Shown here: piece after piece, positions 13,547-27,045 of the stretch
How positions within the stretch are numbered: position 1 is the stretch's first letter
Layout of the letters: each line of letters begins with the position of its first letter
Origin: Varroa destructor
Lineage: Eukaryota; Arthropoda; Arachnida; Mesostigmata; Varroidae
Direction of reading: 5' to 3'
DNA length: 64,000 nt
Assembly (NCBI RefSeq): GCF_002443255.2
Contig: NW_019211457.1
Location: 17,046,242-17,110,241, forward strand
The notes under the pieces: model-generated
What the model saw: only the letters and a program-made list of their open reading frames with translations
What the model was told of the DNA's origin: nothing
Databases searched by the model: none
Position numbers and translations under genes: made by a program

Positions 13547-16500
13547 GTTACTCGTACTAAGCTGTATCGTTATTGCGCGTTCGGTTAATACGCATGCATA
13601 CAGGTGATAACTATATGCGTCACACCTATAAACGGTTGTTGTATCGGTCCAACTACATACGCGCTCCATTTCCGCACTATTAGGCTTAATCAATTGATGC
13701 ACGACGCTTCTATCGGGACAAAACAAGGATGAACGCTGCTAATAGAAATTTCAACACGTCAAGATAACAATAGAACAAATCATCTATCGGCTGATGTATT
13801 TTTTTTCTGCCTCTTAACATAGCCACCGTAACCCATATAACAGGTGTTCGATCCGTCACGTTATTAACTAGCCTCAGGATTCCGAGACAAAACGAGACAT
13901 CTGCTAGTGCTATCTGAAATTTATTGTATATAGAGGTATGGCGTATGCATCGGGTCGATCCATTTATCGTAGACAGCATTAAGATTAAATGAGGTACGGA
14001 ACGAGCTCTCCGGTCGACCAGCGAATGTGAATGGGAAACAAACGCTTTATCTTATCTATTTAATCGCTATTCAACGTTCAGTTTACAGATGCTGGCACTG
14101 TTCAAGACAAACAAAAGTGAGCGTAGCTTTCCCTTTCTAAGCAAAGCATCTGTTGGCGGTAATCGGACAAGCATTATATAATACCTATGCGGCATGGGCG
14201 TTACTCATATATTCGTGTAATATATAATCCTTCAATGGCCTCATACAGCAAAATGTATAGACGCGAATGAATGAAATTGTAGTTCACAAGCAGACGCTCC
14301 TTGTGCCTTCAAACAGGTACATCTCTTGCTATCGACTGGTTCAGTTTGGAAAAGACGTTTTTTTTTTTTTAATATTTTTTTGTAATGTAATGTACACAGA
14401 ACACGCACAATGCAATATATAGACTCTTTCATTTGAAAGGTCATTGAAGGCGTACACGTGAAATACGGGCCTGCATATACGCTTCATTTCTATCATAAAT
14501 TGCACCATTTTTTGTTGTTGTTATTGTTTACGGCTGATAATACCATTTGTCTAACCGAACCGGAGATAAAAATAATCAGCTATAGTAATTTGTCTTATTC
14601 AAGGTTTCCATGTTGCCATTTCGACACTTTCATGATTATTGTTTCTATAGTAGAAAGTCCAGGCCTTGCACGATTCTTTCTGTTGTTGGATTACCGGACG
14701 AAAAATAAGGCGTTACCCGAAAAAAAAATTTGCTCAAGATCACTTATACCAATCTAGCATATTAATAGGTACAAACGAACCTACGTATGGAAGTTGTACG
14801 TGAATATACAATAAAAACACGCAAGAATGTCTTTTTTTCGCGTCACGATAAGTACCTGCATGATGATGATGGAGGGCATTCGAAGTTCCACTGACGTTCA
14901 ATGACAAATTAAAAAGTTCCAGTTGTTTGCTATATCTATTTCAAAGTGTCTATGTATGGTCATACAGGCGAGCTGACGAGCAATTGCGTTCGCTGATAGA
15001 TGTTTATTGCACATGGTGTCAATGCTGATGAACTATCCGATGAGTAGACGCTCGTAGATCTATCGTTAGTCGAATATCATCAAGCTCTGCTTTCCGTCAA
15101 ACCCCTTCAATGTGTAAGCACGACGAGGATCGCGGACACAAGGTTTTTTGTACAGGGCATGGTCTCTTGTTCACTATGCTGCCCGCTGTGTACCACGTCG
15201 ATAGCAACAGTAGGGCGGGTCTTTTCGAACACTAAAAAAAAAAGCTACTGATGACGTTTTTCAATGGATTGGCCCATTAGAGTATTTGCCCGTCTGGGCA
15301 GTCACCTTGTTCGATGGGACTATTTACTAAGGCGACAGTACTTACGGGAAAAAAGGCAACCTGTCACACCAATTCGCTCGTAGGAAAGTGTACGATAAAA
15401 TGACAATTTGGCCATTAGGCGAAACCGTACAGCTGTAGTACTTCATCATATAAAAACTACATCACACGTACTTACAATAGTGTTGCACGTGCAAACAGGG
15501 AAATTTTTCGATAGAGCCTCAAGTACACGAGTAGAATGGTTAGCGTATCTAGGGGCCGATAAAAGAGGGCAGCTTAGGGATAACAACTAATCCCACAAAA
15601 GAAGGCGTACCAGCGCACTGCCAACTTAGGCTGTCGTTATTGATTACGTGAGGAATATGACCGAATAGCCATGTTATTATCTGTGTCATCCTTGATCCGA
15701 TTTCCACTGTGTCTTAGTTAAACGCTAAACAGACGGCTTCTGTATAGTAATTATTTATTTACCTCGTCGTTATACGTTCCTTAATAAGAGTGATCCATTC
15801 TTAAACGATTGGCTAAATTCTATACGTTTGTTTATGCATTAGGAGACGCCGAGTCATCTGCTAGGTGAATCATGATGAATATTTGAAAAATTCGCAGTAA
15901 CAGATGCCGGGCGACTTGCAATGTGGTCAGAAAGAATGAATTTAAAATATTACCAACGGACGTGACCATGGCTGAAAATGATCTCTTGGTGAGTCGACGC
16001 CTTTTCAATCAAATAACTCTTCTTTTGTGGACGACGTAATCCGATAAACGAAGTTTAACGCCCCCTACGAACACCAGCAAATCAAATAATGGGTTGGTAG
16101 TGTTCGTGTGCGGTCTATTAGAGGAGCGCCCCGTTCGGATCTGGAGCTTCGCCGACTTCTCAGTAAAATGTGACGAACTCTCTAGGTACCCTTATCGGGT
16201 TCAGGTAACAGTAACAGGTTAAGTTCTTTGTGAGGGCCTTAAAGAGACACGACATTGTAATGGAGGGTGGTATTTAAAACATCTTGCCGATTTCTCAAGC
16301 AGTGGGGCTAGCTATACGGATTGGATAAGTATTACTGGATTCTCTCAGTAGTTGCTGTGGACTGAACGAACACGATTCTAGCGGTAAGTGCTGGCTGGGA
16401 ATAAGAGGGGATCGTGTGATTTAAGTGGTCCGAGGGGAAGGAATACCTTTACACTCGCCTGTAACAACGGTCCATACACTTTCCTGACACCGAAGGCAAG

Positions 16501-16881
16501 CCTTTCTGAAGATCTATAAATCACTGTAGACTACGTGCCATAATGCTACTGTTTGTTAATAATTGACTATCGTTGTTAGGGATCAGCTAGCCGCTGCTTC
16601 AAATAAATTGAGCGTACATAAATAAATGAATACAGATACACAGCAAGCGCTTAGATATATCCATCTGACATGCGCTGTTGCGACGGAGGCAATCTAAAAA
16701 TTTCAGAGTAATACTTAGATATAATTTGTTAACTTAATGAAAACAGGAAAGGTCAAAATGGCCCATGCACGACTAGTTCGAGTGGGAGAAGTAATTAAGG
16801 TTCAACTTCTTTTTGCTTTGATAACGGGAGCCACTGCGAACTACCACTATCTCTAAGAGGGGTTAGGTATTACTTGACACT

Positions 16882-16901
16882 CCCCCCCCCCCCCCCCCCC
16901 C
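16882..16901. repeat. Poly-C run of 20
   Basis: Twenty consecutive C bases in otherwise mixed sequence; the length may be unreliable in assembly. Confidence 0.98.
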
Positions 16902-19900
16902 ACATCTTCTTCGCGCGTACCTCAAATGGAATTCTAAACAATGTCGTTTGACTGAAGAATCAGTTATACGTCTGCCGTTGCAATAACGATTTTTGCGAGA
17001 ACGTCGACTGGTCACGCGAGCTCTGCAGATTAGTCCTGCCATAAAATCCTAGCAGAATAATAACAATAGCGCACGAGCCATGCTAAACTGGCTCATAATC
17101 ACATAAGTTGCATCGCGAAAAGCGTGCTTTGTTACCGTTAGCTTGAATCAGACAACAGGTATCAGCGGCATCGATTTTCGAATTGGACGCAGTCCGTGTT
17201 CAGTTCTGAGCTATCCAACAGACGGCTGCTACAGCTGTCAAGAAAAAACTTAGAGCTGACGCTTACGTATTATCTATCTGGCCTGTATACGTACATGAGT
17301 AAAGTGTCATGGCCAGTGCAGGGAACAGCGAATGTGGCTTTTAGTAGATTACGGCAGTCTATCAGTGCACGTTTCTACCATATTTACAGGCACCCAATCC
17401 TCTGTCCCGTACGAAAAACAGCGCTAAAACAATATGGACATTGCCGTACGAGCGAAATGAGTTGCGTCGTACTGATTCGTTTGTTCAGTCATCGAGCGAT
17501 GCTCATTGTACTCTTGGGAACTCAGTGTTATCGATTTTTCTGCTATAGGTCCCATATTCTCATTTTTCCTCATCGTTATGATTCAAAGGTATGATGTACA
17601 TTGTAGCTATCTGTTCATCTGGCGGTCCACCTTCAGCTTTGTTTATGCTCTTGATCGTGCGTTCCCGTTTTAGGTTGTACTGTTCTTTAGCTGTTTTCCA
17701 CGAGACTGGTCACTTGAATCTGCCTTTTCATTCACTGGGCGTCAATTTCGTTCGTTTGTTCGTTGCTTTAGCGATCACTCAACGAGTGGAAGCTGTCAAC
17801 GCGCGCTGCCGTCTTGATAAATGAATTCGAACAAAGTAGAATCGACGGATGAACCTCTAAGTAAAGGTGACCAATAGCTGAATGAATAGATAATCATTAA
17901 CGACCGTAACCGAAACAATACTTGGGCTATTGAGTTGTAATAATGATCATAAATTGGCGTCATCGCCATCATCATGATCGTCGCTGCGAACTCAGTAAAA
18001 ATATAGTCTAATACAAGGAACAGAACACAGTAAATGGGCCATTTAGGTTGAAGGCAAATAGCCCTAGATATTTTCAAAACACATCAGTCAGCTATTATAG
18101 TGCTATGTACTGATCTGCAGGGCCGATTTAGGCACATTCAGATAGGCGTTCCCACTCGAAAAGTGTTTGTGATTGAAAGGTCGACGTACCGTTCGCTTCA
18201 CATATATGAGAAAAAAACTCGTGAGCGTACGATTTCACAGACGTAAAATCGAAATATGGCGGACCATTTGCGTCAGGTAAAGACGCCTATGAACAGAGGA
18301 GGCTCACTTGATGATACACGCGCTGGTTGGACGGCATAGCTCGAAGTAATCGTTCATGTTGACAGCGACGTGATATCTCAGTGTAAACGACTCTTGGATT
18401 TTTATGGTACAAAAGCGTCGTTTAATATGAAGTTATTTTAATTTGCCCCAGAAATCCCTCGACTGAGGCATACTCTGTCTTGCAATCCAATATACAGATT
18501 CTTTTTTCATGCCACCGGATCTGCCACCAGTAAATTTGCGATTGATTATCTCTCGATGGGATATCTCATATAATGGATGCCTAATATAGCGAACGAAAAA
18601 TGCCGAACGTCGCGCAGTTCGTCAGGGTTCAAGTTAACAAATCTAGTGTTTCTAGCTTGGGTGGGAGTTACTGTCGCATTTCTATTTTGTTAGATATTAT
18701 AATTCTTTGTAACGTTGCATACACAAGGCCGGGACCCATAAAAAACAGACCATAGAGAGGTGGATTATTCTAAAGTGATTAGAAGTAATTATCCTTTTCT
18801 CGGTTCGTCCACAGGAATAATATTAGTGTTACAGAAAAGTAAATTTGAACAGAAACGTACTAAATAAAGACAATATGCATACCAAACAAATCTTCAGGTA
18901 ATGCCCGGTGTCATCTTTTCGACTTCGTAAAGACTTTCGACGGTGCGATTTGCTCTAGAGGATTACCACGATGAGTTGTGACAACTGCTCAAGTCATTAG
19001 GAAAGTAAAAGCTTGCTATTCTCTTGTCGAAAGCCTGTGTGAGAAGTGGCCTTTTTCTGGGCCAATAATTAGAAAGTTTTGCTATGTAGAGGTTAACCAG
19101 ATACTGCCTCACTGACCAGCATCCTAATCTGAGCAATGACTGCTGGCCTGCTAATGGTTGAACGCGCAAGACCACAAACGTGAAATGCTCTTCGAATACA
19201 TTTGGTTACCTTAAAAACGATGTACGTCTACGAGGAGGGGATGGGTAAAGCTTTTGAAGTGGTCGTATGGATCGTCCCATTCTGCATCACAGAAATTGTT
19301 AGCTTATTATTTGTTTGAAAATAAGTTACAGAGTCAGGGTATATAATTAAGTTGTACGTTTTGCTTTTGTCGTAGCATTTTATACGTAAGGTAATTTCCA
19401 CATACTAGCTATCATCAGCTGGACAAAGCGGTTCACGCAGTTCGTTCTCTCTTGCTAACATCTTGAATTACAATCAATTGCTTTAGAATAATATGCGTTT
19501 TTAAAAGGGCACTAGATGTATAGTGAGATCTACACTGAATAGAAGTCCAGACATGGGAAGCAAAAGACACGGTAAAAAAAAAGGCTAGATACGCTTCTGT
19601 TTCAAGCGAGCGTTGCATGTCAGCTATTTTTGTCATGAGTATGCTTTAAGGCGCTATTAAAGTATTGGAATTACGCATTATTTACTATAAAGTAATGAAC
19701 TGTAGCTTTTAAGCATCCTAGCGACTGCTCGATATCGCTAAGCTGTCACTCGACATTCATTGCTGCCCCTGAACGATCTTTTCGACCACCTGCAGGCATC
19801 CAGTATCACTTGGGTTTTCACGCTTGAGCGCTCCTCAATTGGGCAAAATAGCCGGCCTCGACCCTTCTGCATACGCCAATTATGTCCCTGCACGGCATCT

Positions 19901-21995
19901 TCACTGCGACATCCGCCGCAATTTAGAAATTAACATTCCCCTATACGATTTGGTGCACTGGAAGTTGTACAGAAGAATACGATTAACAGCCATTGAGGAT
20001 TGTGATAGGTTGTTAAGCAGATCAATTGAAAATTACTAAATGCAATTGTTCGTATCGTATGAAGTAATGATCCACATTTGAATCTTTTGTCACAGGACCA
20101 AGTACGCGCGTCAGTGGATCGTACACAGGCCCAACAAAGACTAGAAGGCAAATAGTCGTATATGCTGGTTTATTTCAGAGCCTATTTTACAGAAATCATG
20201 ATTACGCGTTTGGAAAAAGCGCCACTTTAGCTCAAGTATGACTAGTAGAAGTGTTCCCCGTTCAGGAGAAGATATTTAATCTGATAATACAATGCAGTCA
20301 ATTACCATAATTTAATCGCAAATCGCAGTGCGGAATGAGATCGTTTTATGCATAAATAGACTCAGTCCAGTACCTTTCTATGTTAAGTGCCAGTAGTTGG
20401 TAAATCCACATTGATTTTAGGCCAGGTTATGGTCTTTATTCATTTTGGAACCATTTCCTGATGTGTCTAACGGCACCTGTCAGACACAGCAACAAAGGTG
20501 TTGCCTGTCTTCACGATGGCCAAAAACTTAACCCGTGGGGTTAGGTATCTTCAGTTGCGGCACTAAGTGTCACAACAGGAAGGCAAGTTTCATCATTCAG
20601 ACATTATTATTCCTTACGACCGCCTTCTTTTGCTTTTTCTCTCACTTTCTCCTACAATATATTCTCTATATAGTACTGAAGAATAAATCTTTAGGAAATA
20701 AGATGTATTATATTTGCAATACGATATAACATTAGCGTGCATTTCAACTGTCGAGCTGACGCAACAACTGTTAACATCACTTCTAGTTACCTTCATGTTA
20801 TCCATGGCCATGGCGTCGATATATTCATCGCCTCAAGAGATTCATATTTGAACCATAATCAATACCCTTCACGCTTTATTAGGGATTCGATGACTTGAGC
20901 CTCAATCTCTCTATCCATGCAAGTACTTAGGTGTCCGTCCATCTTATGTAATTGGGGAAAGGAAGCAGTTGCTTCTTGCAGGCCAAATTGAACGAACCTG
21001 CTATCAGTTGTTAGAGCAAAGTGCTTAAATATCTGTCAAGGGTTCACGCTCGACGACACGCTCAGCAAAGCGTGTGTATAGGACCGCCCATCGTTTGTTC
21101 AAACGATATGTTAAAACCAAAACACAATTGCAATTGTTGTATGAGGAGGACCGTTTACGATCGCATACTCACTTTGCTCCACTTTGAATCCGCGATCACA
21201 ATTGCCAGTAGTTTCGCCCAATGGCAATGATTTGACAACGAGTTGTGACCATGACGGAAACCTGCGATCGATAGACCTGCAGATACCTGAATGGTATGTT
21301 GAACAAAAACATTCCAATTGACGCGGTGCGCAGCAACCTATATAAGCTAATAATAAATGGAAGGTCGAGCCTATATACACTACTTCAGGACAGCTTGAGT
21401 TTGCATATTGCAGAGTATCTTCAGCAGGTTGGCATACAGATCAGAGGATTACATATGTTTGTACTACGAAAAAAGCTAAGTTATATGGGACAATGGATAG
21501 ATGCGGCAGTGGACTCGCTTCCTGGATTCAAAAATTTCAGACTCTTTAAAATGGCGAGTATTTTGAGAAAACTGCTTCACAAGACTAATGTCTTATCACT
21601 TTCACAGCTGTACTTGCACGCTTCATTGTATCACTACATTTTGCAAGAGATTTACATCTTTTAAACCTTCTGGGTTTCCCTTCTATTAGCTCGTTATGTT
21701 AAAACGCTTATTCCTCGGAGTTACATTGGTGACGTTCGGCAGTTATAGAATCCTTGCCGACACCTCTGTTGCTGTTATTTCTAGGTGTGCACTTTCTCGC
21801 TGAATATGTCTAATAATATGTATGCTATTTCATGTTAGCGCGATACTCATTTATTCTGCCAAAGGTCCGATGCAGTACTACGTCCATCAGTTCATGCTAC
21901 TCGCTACAAGTGACCTTGCGAAACGCGCAGCCAAAGTAAGCCTGCGGCGGGTTCAAGCGGGTTAGTTCTCGCCGACTAACAGCGCCGCCGCAAGC

Positions 21996-22014
21996 ATATA
22001 TATATATATATATA
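21996..22014. repeat. (AT)n microsatellite
   Basis: Nineteen bases of alternating AT, directly followed by CACCCCC. Confidence 0.97.
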
Positions 22015-23161
22015 CACCCCCAGGTACCCCATTCACCTTGGGGCTTAACTGAGCACATATGGTGACAATATCAGTCCGTGCAGACAGCTGCGGTTGCCTG
22101 TACGTTTTCTTCGAGAAAGCGTGCGCGAGAATCTGTGTCACGTTGTGAATCTGTATTCGACATGTTGGCGTTGGTTCGTACTATTTTTATTGTTGTACTT
22201 AAATAGCTATTAGCCATGGTAGCAGCGGGTGTCTGTATGTAGAGCCAGCTTCTGGTAGTTGCATTGCTCTAGGGGCGACGAAAGCTGCCATGTCTGCGAT
22301 ATGTATCTCTGGTGTTTTAACATCAGATGAGAAAAAGGGACCAGCAGCAACAGCATAAGTTCCAACGGCTGGGGAAAGTTTGGTGGTGAACACCCTGGGG
22401 GTGTACAATCACTAGATAGCAAGACTTGACTGTGGTGCTGGTGTATGATACGATGCGAAGAAGTGCATGTCTAGCGACTAATGATGCTACAGGTTAAATG
22501 ACGGTAGTTTTATAATGAACGGACAACTCACAGCCAGTACGTGAGAAAAGGCTGATGAGATTTTTGTTGTTTGTTTCCATGGAACACGAATAATTACGAA
22601 AAGTAGGAACAGGCTCTTGAAAGCAATGAAATTACTGCAATTGTATGGCCTGTGTGGGTGTATATGTTATCAATTGTGCGGGTAGTATATATCAAACAGT
22701 AGATGATTATGCTGGCATTATTTACGCGACACATTTCACCTAAATGAGTTAAGTGTTGTTTGTATCTCGCGGCTAAAAACAATCAATTGGATGCCATTTT
22801 GCATCAAACAAATAGATGGGCAACGTAGACTGCTTAAAAATTACAGCTTACGCGATTGCCAGTAGACTGAAGAACCGTACGAACTAAAGAGCTTCAAGTT
22901 CTCAAGGAGGAAGATGGCTGTTTCTTCCGTGTAGTTAACAATCATAAAACTAGCTCATATATAGTTATCAAATATTTTTCAAGAAAAAAGCCAGACATGG
23001 TTTTTTTTTTTGTAGTTCTATACTTTCTATAGGGTCCTCGTTTTGCCAACCAATGATTTGGACATGAATTAGTATTATTTGTCAGTCAGAAATGTCAGTT
23101 TCATAGTAATAATTTCTCATAGTAATAGTTAAAGCTGCATAATATTCTATTTTTTTTTTTT

Positions 23162-23213
23162 TAATAAATTAAAATCTCCAGATTTTAAGCAATCTGGAGA
23201 TTTTCATTTATTA
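23162..23213. repeat. Hairpin: 23-bp inverted repeat with 6-base loop
   Basis: The left arm (23162-23184) and right arm (23191-23213) are reverse complements at 22 of 23 positions. The core AAAATCTCCAGATT is matched exactly and the loop is TTAAGC. A run of 13 T lies immediately before the left arm (23150-23162). The stem is short for a typical animal pre-miRNA, and the element has no flanking transposon signals. It could be a cruciform-forming palindrome or a small foldback element. Confidence 0.9.
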
Positions 23214-25860
23214 GAAGCTATGCATAAGGTAATCACTTTCCCTTGCATTTATTCTGAAAATAATTCAATAAAAAAAAACAGACTCATTTATTTGGTTTAT
23301 AAAATAATGGTTCTATTTTAGATCATTTAGGTAAAGTTCGCGCCTATAATAGCGGTCGGGAATCAATCAGTATTTTCATTTACTGCATGCCTCTGAGCAC
23401 CATTACAATTGAATATTATGATAAAGCTCTTGTGATAAGTGGTTTTCAATTATTAACTATTTAATCTTGTTCATATTGTTACTCGACACTGCCGCAGGCC
23501 TTAGAACCGTCTATGAAACTGACAGAGAGGTCACCATATATAACGATGTTGTAGGTCCGCAAGAAGATCACCAGTGTCAATTGACTCTGGTGCTAGCGAA
23601 CCCCCGTTGAGGGGTTACAGGATCCATTATTCTTACCGTTTCTTCTATTGAAAATTAGAATCTTATGCGATCTTTTGCTCTGTCTTGTGCCTATCTTAAT
23701 TTTCACACGTCACTGCATATTGCTTATTTAAGCGCATGACGACGTTGCAGGACCCTCGACATTGAAGAGCTGCAAGATAGCTTATTCCTGGTTGTGAACA
23801 AAACATGCACTGACGCTGTGTCTGTTGTCAGCAGTGAGCGCATTCTTACAATATGTTTTCTGCCGATAGTCTGTGCAGGTGTACAAACATGTCTGTGTAC
23901 ACAACTGAATCGAGCGATTCATTCAAAAACAGTCGAAAAAATAAAAAAATAAGTTGTATTTCCTTGTACGGCAATAGCGTACCATATGTATGCGTGTATA
24001 CGTAAAATCATATAGTGGATTAAACAAGTATTTATACGTTTCAATCTATTGTTTCAGCTGAACTGTAACTTAATTTCGGAAAAAGCGATATCAGACAGGA
24101 ATAAATTATTGACATCGGCTGTTATAAGATAATTGGGTCATCAAAAGATGTCTAAATATGGTATCAATGTTGATTGAGTACCTGCAGGATCCTTAAAAGG
24201 TCCTCGCAGATCTGATAATCTCCAGTTAGAATCTGCAATATATACTTGCTAAGTAACTTCGATCTCGATGTCCTGGAAAGGACGTTAAGTGGATCTCCGA
24301 ATTATCGATTGCGGTTATTGCGTAGATTATGCCGAAGATTATTATCGAAGTAGAAGCTTGCATCATCCTTTTTGGCCCCATATATAATAGATCTGTCAGC
24401 CTACATATTCTTCTGTTGCTGTATATTAATCATATATTAGTAGTAAGTTTATGCGTAAAATGATGACGCGGCAGCATCCTTTATACGTCTAGTAGTTTTG
24501 CCGTCGATGACGACAGCATCAAGCTCCGGTTGGCGGTTTTCATTCTTTTCTCTTACCTCAACTCAGCTCGCGTTCCGTACTTCCGCTCGTTTGTCGTTCA
24601 TGCGTTAGTTCATACCATCACGCAATTAAACATATTGTGTTGTGGATTACGATACCCGCCCGTCGCAGCGGAACGTTCTTTTTCATCGACTTTAAGAAAC
24701 TGAAAAATCCCCAAATGACTTGATCGAGAACGAACCATGAAAAGAAGCAGTGAAAGTCAGCGTTTTTCAGTAGGAGAAACACGTGAGATCGATCGGAGCA
24801 GTCGGGCATGAATGGATCGCGTTTTTAAAAGAGCCGACGATCGTTTTTCCATTATAAGAGAAACGAATCAAAAACGATAGGCGTATTGGAAACGTTTATT
24901 TTAGTGGACATTTTCTACTTTTTAACGGCAAGTCGAAAAGCACAAGATTACGTGTTGAATGTTATGGAGAAGTGACCTGTTCTTTGCAGATATACAATAG
25001 TTTCCGGGCTTCGAAAGGTTTCCTCCAATGAGTTCCTGTCATGGATAACATGCTCATCTGGAATGAGCTACAGATACGTCCGTTGACGACGTGAGGGATG
25101 GCTGGTCTAAAAGGTTCTTTTACAACGCGCTTTTGAGTTGATTTTTAATTTACAACGCAATACGGTAGGTATTGAGTCGATAGTTATACGTGGAGAAAGG
25201 TTCGTAAAGAAGGGAAACGTTCGTGCCAGATTAGCAGTTCGGCAATCGACTGGGGATCTAAAAGAAACCCACACGGAATTACCAAAGCTAGAACAAATGC
25301 TGCATTTCGCTAGCTTTTGGTCATTTGCTGCTTAAAAGAGATTATTCCATGATTGGATTTCTATTCACTTTCGTCCGCCAGTCTGTTTACGTTAAGTGGG
25401 TTTAATTTATATTGTAGATGGCCGGTATATATTCCCAAAGCAACGAACGCTGGCATTTTTTTCTCTAAGGCTTGGCCTGTTCATTTTACCGGGCAATGGA
25501 ATCCTGTAAGTTACTTTTACGGCGTGATGTTGGTTAATGCTAGCCACAAGGACAGTCGTTGAAAATCGGTGTAGAATATGGTTCATTGTAGAACTTAGGC
25601 CATGTGCCATATAGTGAGATTTTTCTTTCTTAACCAGTGATGGAATTCGGGCCGAAAAACGTGTAGATAAGAAGGCGTTATGAGCGAAACATTTAAACGA
25701 AATGATTAACTACTAGCAGCGTCAGGATAGCGTGAACGGCTAGAAAAAAACTGTGCTCTAGTTGTTTATATATCGAGCTTAACGTCCAGTATTGCCGCTA
25801 GGTATTCCATCAGACGGATGCTTCCCGGCATGAAACGAAGCTTGCCCATGGCCTTTGAGT

Positions 25861-25913
25861 TAGACCCCAGGATTAGCAGGCAAATACGTTGCCCACTAAG
25901 CTATCACGAAGAC
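25861..25913 (-). pseudogene. tRNA-like remnant with A-box
   Basis: The minus strand reads GATAGCTTAGTGGGCAACGT, then ATTTGCC, then a GGGGTC tract. The A-box pattern T(A/G)GCTTAGTGG of tRNA promoters is present. The B-box position has no GGTTCGA, and the arms do not pair well, so it is not a working tRNA. It shares its core with the element at 40715-40775, suggesting a tRNA-derived repeat family. Confidence 0.3.
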
Positions 25914-26484
25914 AGTTATTGATAAACTACTGGAATTCCACTCGAACGCTTAGGCAAAGTCACGGAATTTTAGAAGAATAATCTAAACTGTAAATTCAAA
26001 ATCATAGTTAATATTTAACCAGCAAAATTTGACATATTAGATTATAATACAATATATCTGATGGAATGATTGGATCAAATTAAGTATTACATAAGTAAAT
26101 TACTACAAAAACGAAAAAAATCAATCTCTACGCTTCTTGTTTCAACCTAGGCCTTAGCATCCTGACCCTTAAACGATTTCGTATTCACTTGTATATGGGA
26201 ATCACTCGCACCGTATCTGCTAACGTCACCGCGGCTGTTCTCACACACCGAGCTACTGGCTCCGTTCTTTGTTGAAAAAATTTCCACTTGTATGCGATTG
26301 ATTTCAGCGCTTCTAAACGCTACAAAAAATGTGAAATAGTACTTAAATATCAGCAAATCATTGCTTTCTCCAGCTTACGTATGTGCCATATTCAAGAGGG
26401 ATGCGAGACCTGAAGGCGACTCAGGATTCTGTCAAGCATTGCGGGGCTTCCACCTTCCCACCGGATGAAAACAATTACAGGACC

Positions 26485-26513
26485 TTCTTCTTCTTCTTCG
26501 CAGCAGCAGCAGC
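26485..26513. repeat. Compound TTC / CAG repeat
   Basis: Five TTC units, one G, then four CAG units. Confidence 0.95.
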
Positions 26514-27005
26514 ATAAGATTAATGCTAGCACATAATCCCAAAGGAAACTAGTTGAGCATAGCTAGATCTGGATAGGCTTCCGTCGCCATAAATTCGAAG
26601 ATATGTCGCGGTGCTAGTAAAGATAGCTACTTATTTATGTCGTATCTGTCCGATATCTTCCGCAGGAAATAATACGTTCTTTTTACGTTTGTTTGGGAAC
26701 GACTGTCCAACAACTGAAACAAAGTGCTCGTGACTTGCTATACACTTATCGATACCTATGGTTCAAAGCAGGTTTGTCCTGAAAATGCACAATTATAAGC
26801 TCCTAATAATTGCAGTTCTTCTTATTTAGAACACCACTGGTCAGACATCACTAAAAATTCATCAAGCCGTTCCAGCAATACGTTGACGAGACTATTATTT
26901 GCCAATTAATAGTTCACTGGTACTAGCGCCAAGAAACTCTAAGGCGTCAATCCTACTTGAAGAAAAACTTGGAACTTAGTTCAGCTAGCACGATTATTTG
27001 ACTCA

Positions 27006-27045
27006 TTCATTAGTACTTATTAGTTCATTAGTACTTCGTTAGTAC
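27006..27045. repeat. Short imperfect tandem repeat, about 18-base unit
   Basis: TTCATTAGTACTT occurs at 27006 and 27024, and a GTTAGTAC remnant follows at 27038. Confidence 0.8.

Noticed and set aside
13424..13726. 100-codon minus-strand frame with a Tyr-Ile run
   Set aside because: The frame is kept open by the (TA)24 microsatellite.
17196..17594. 132-codon plus-strand open frame
   Set aside because: It starts with GTG and has no recognisable domain. One or two frames of this length are expected by chance at this composition.
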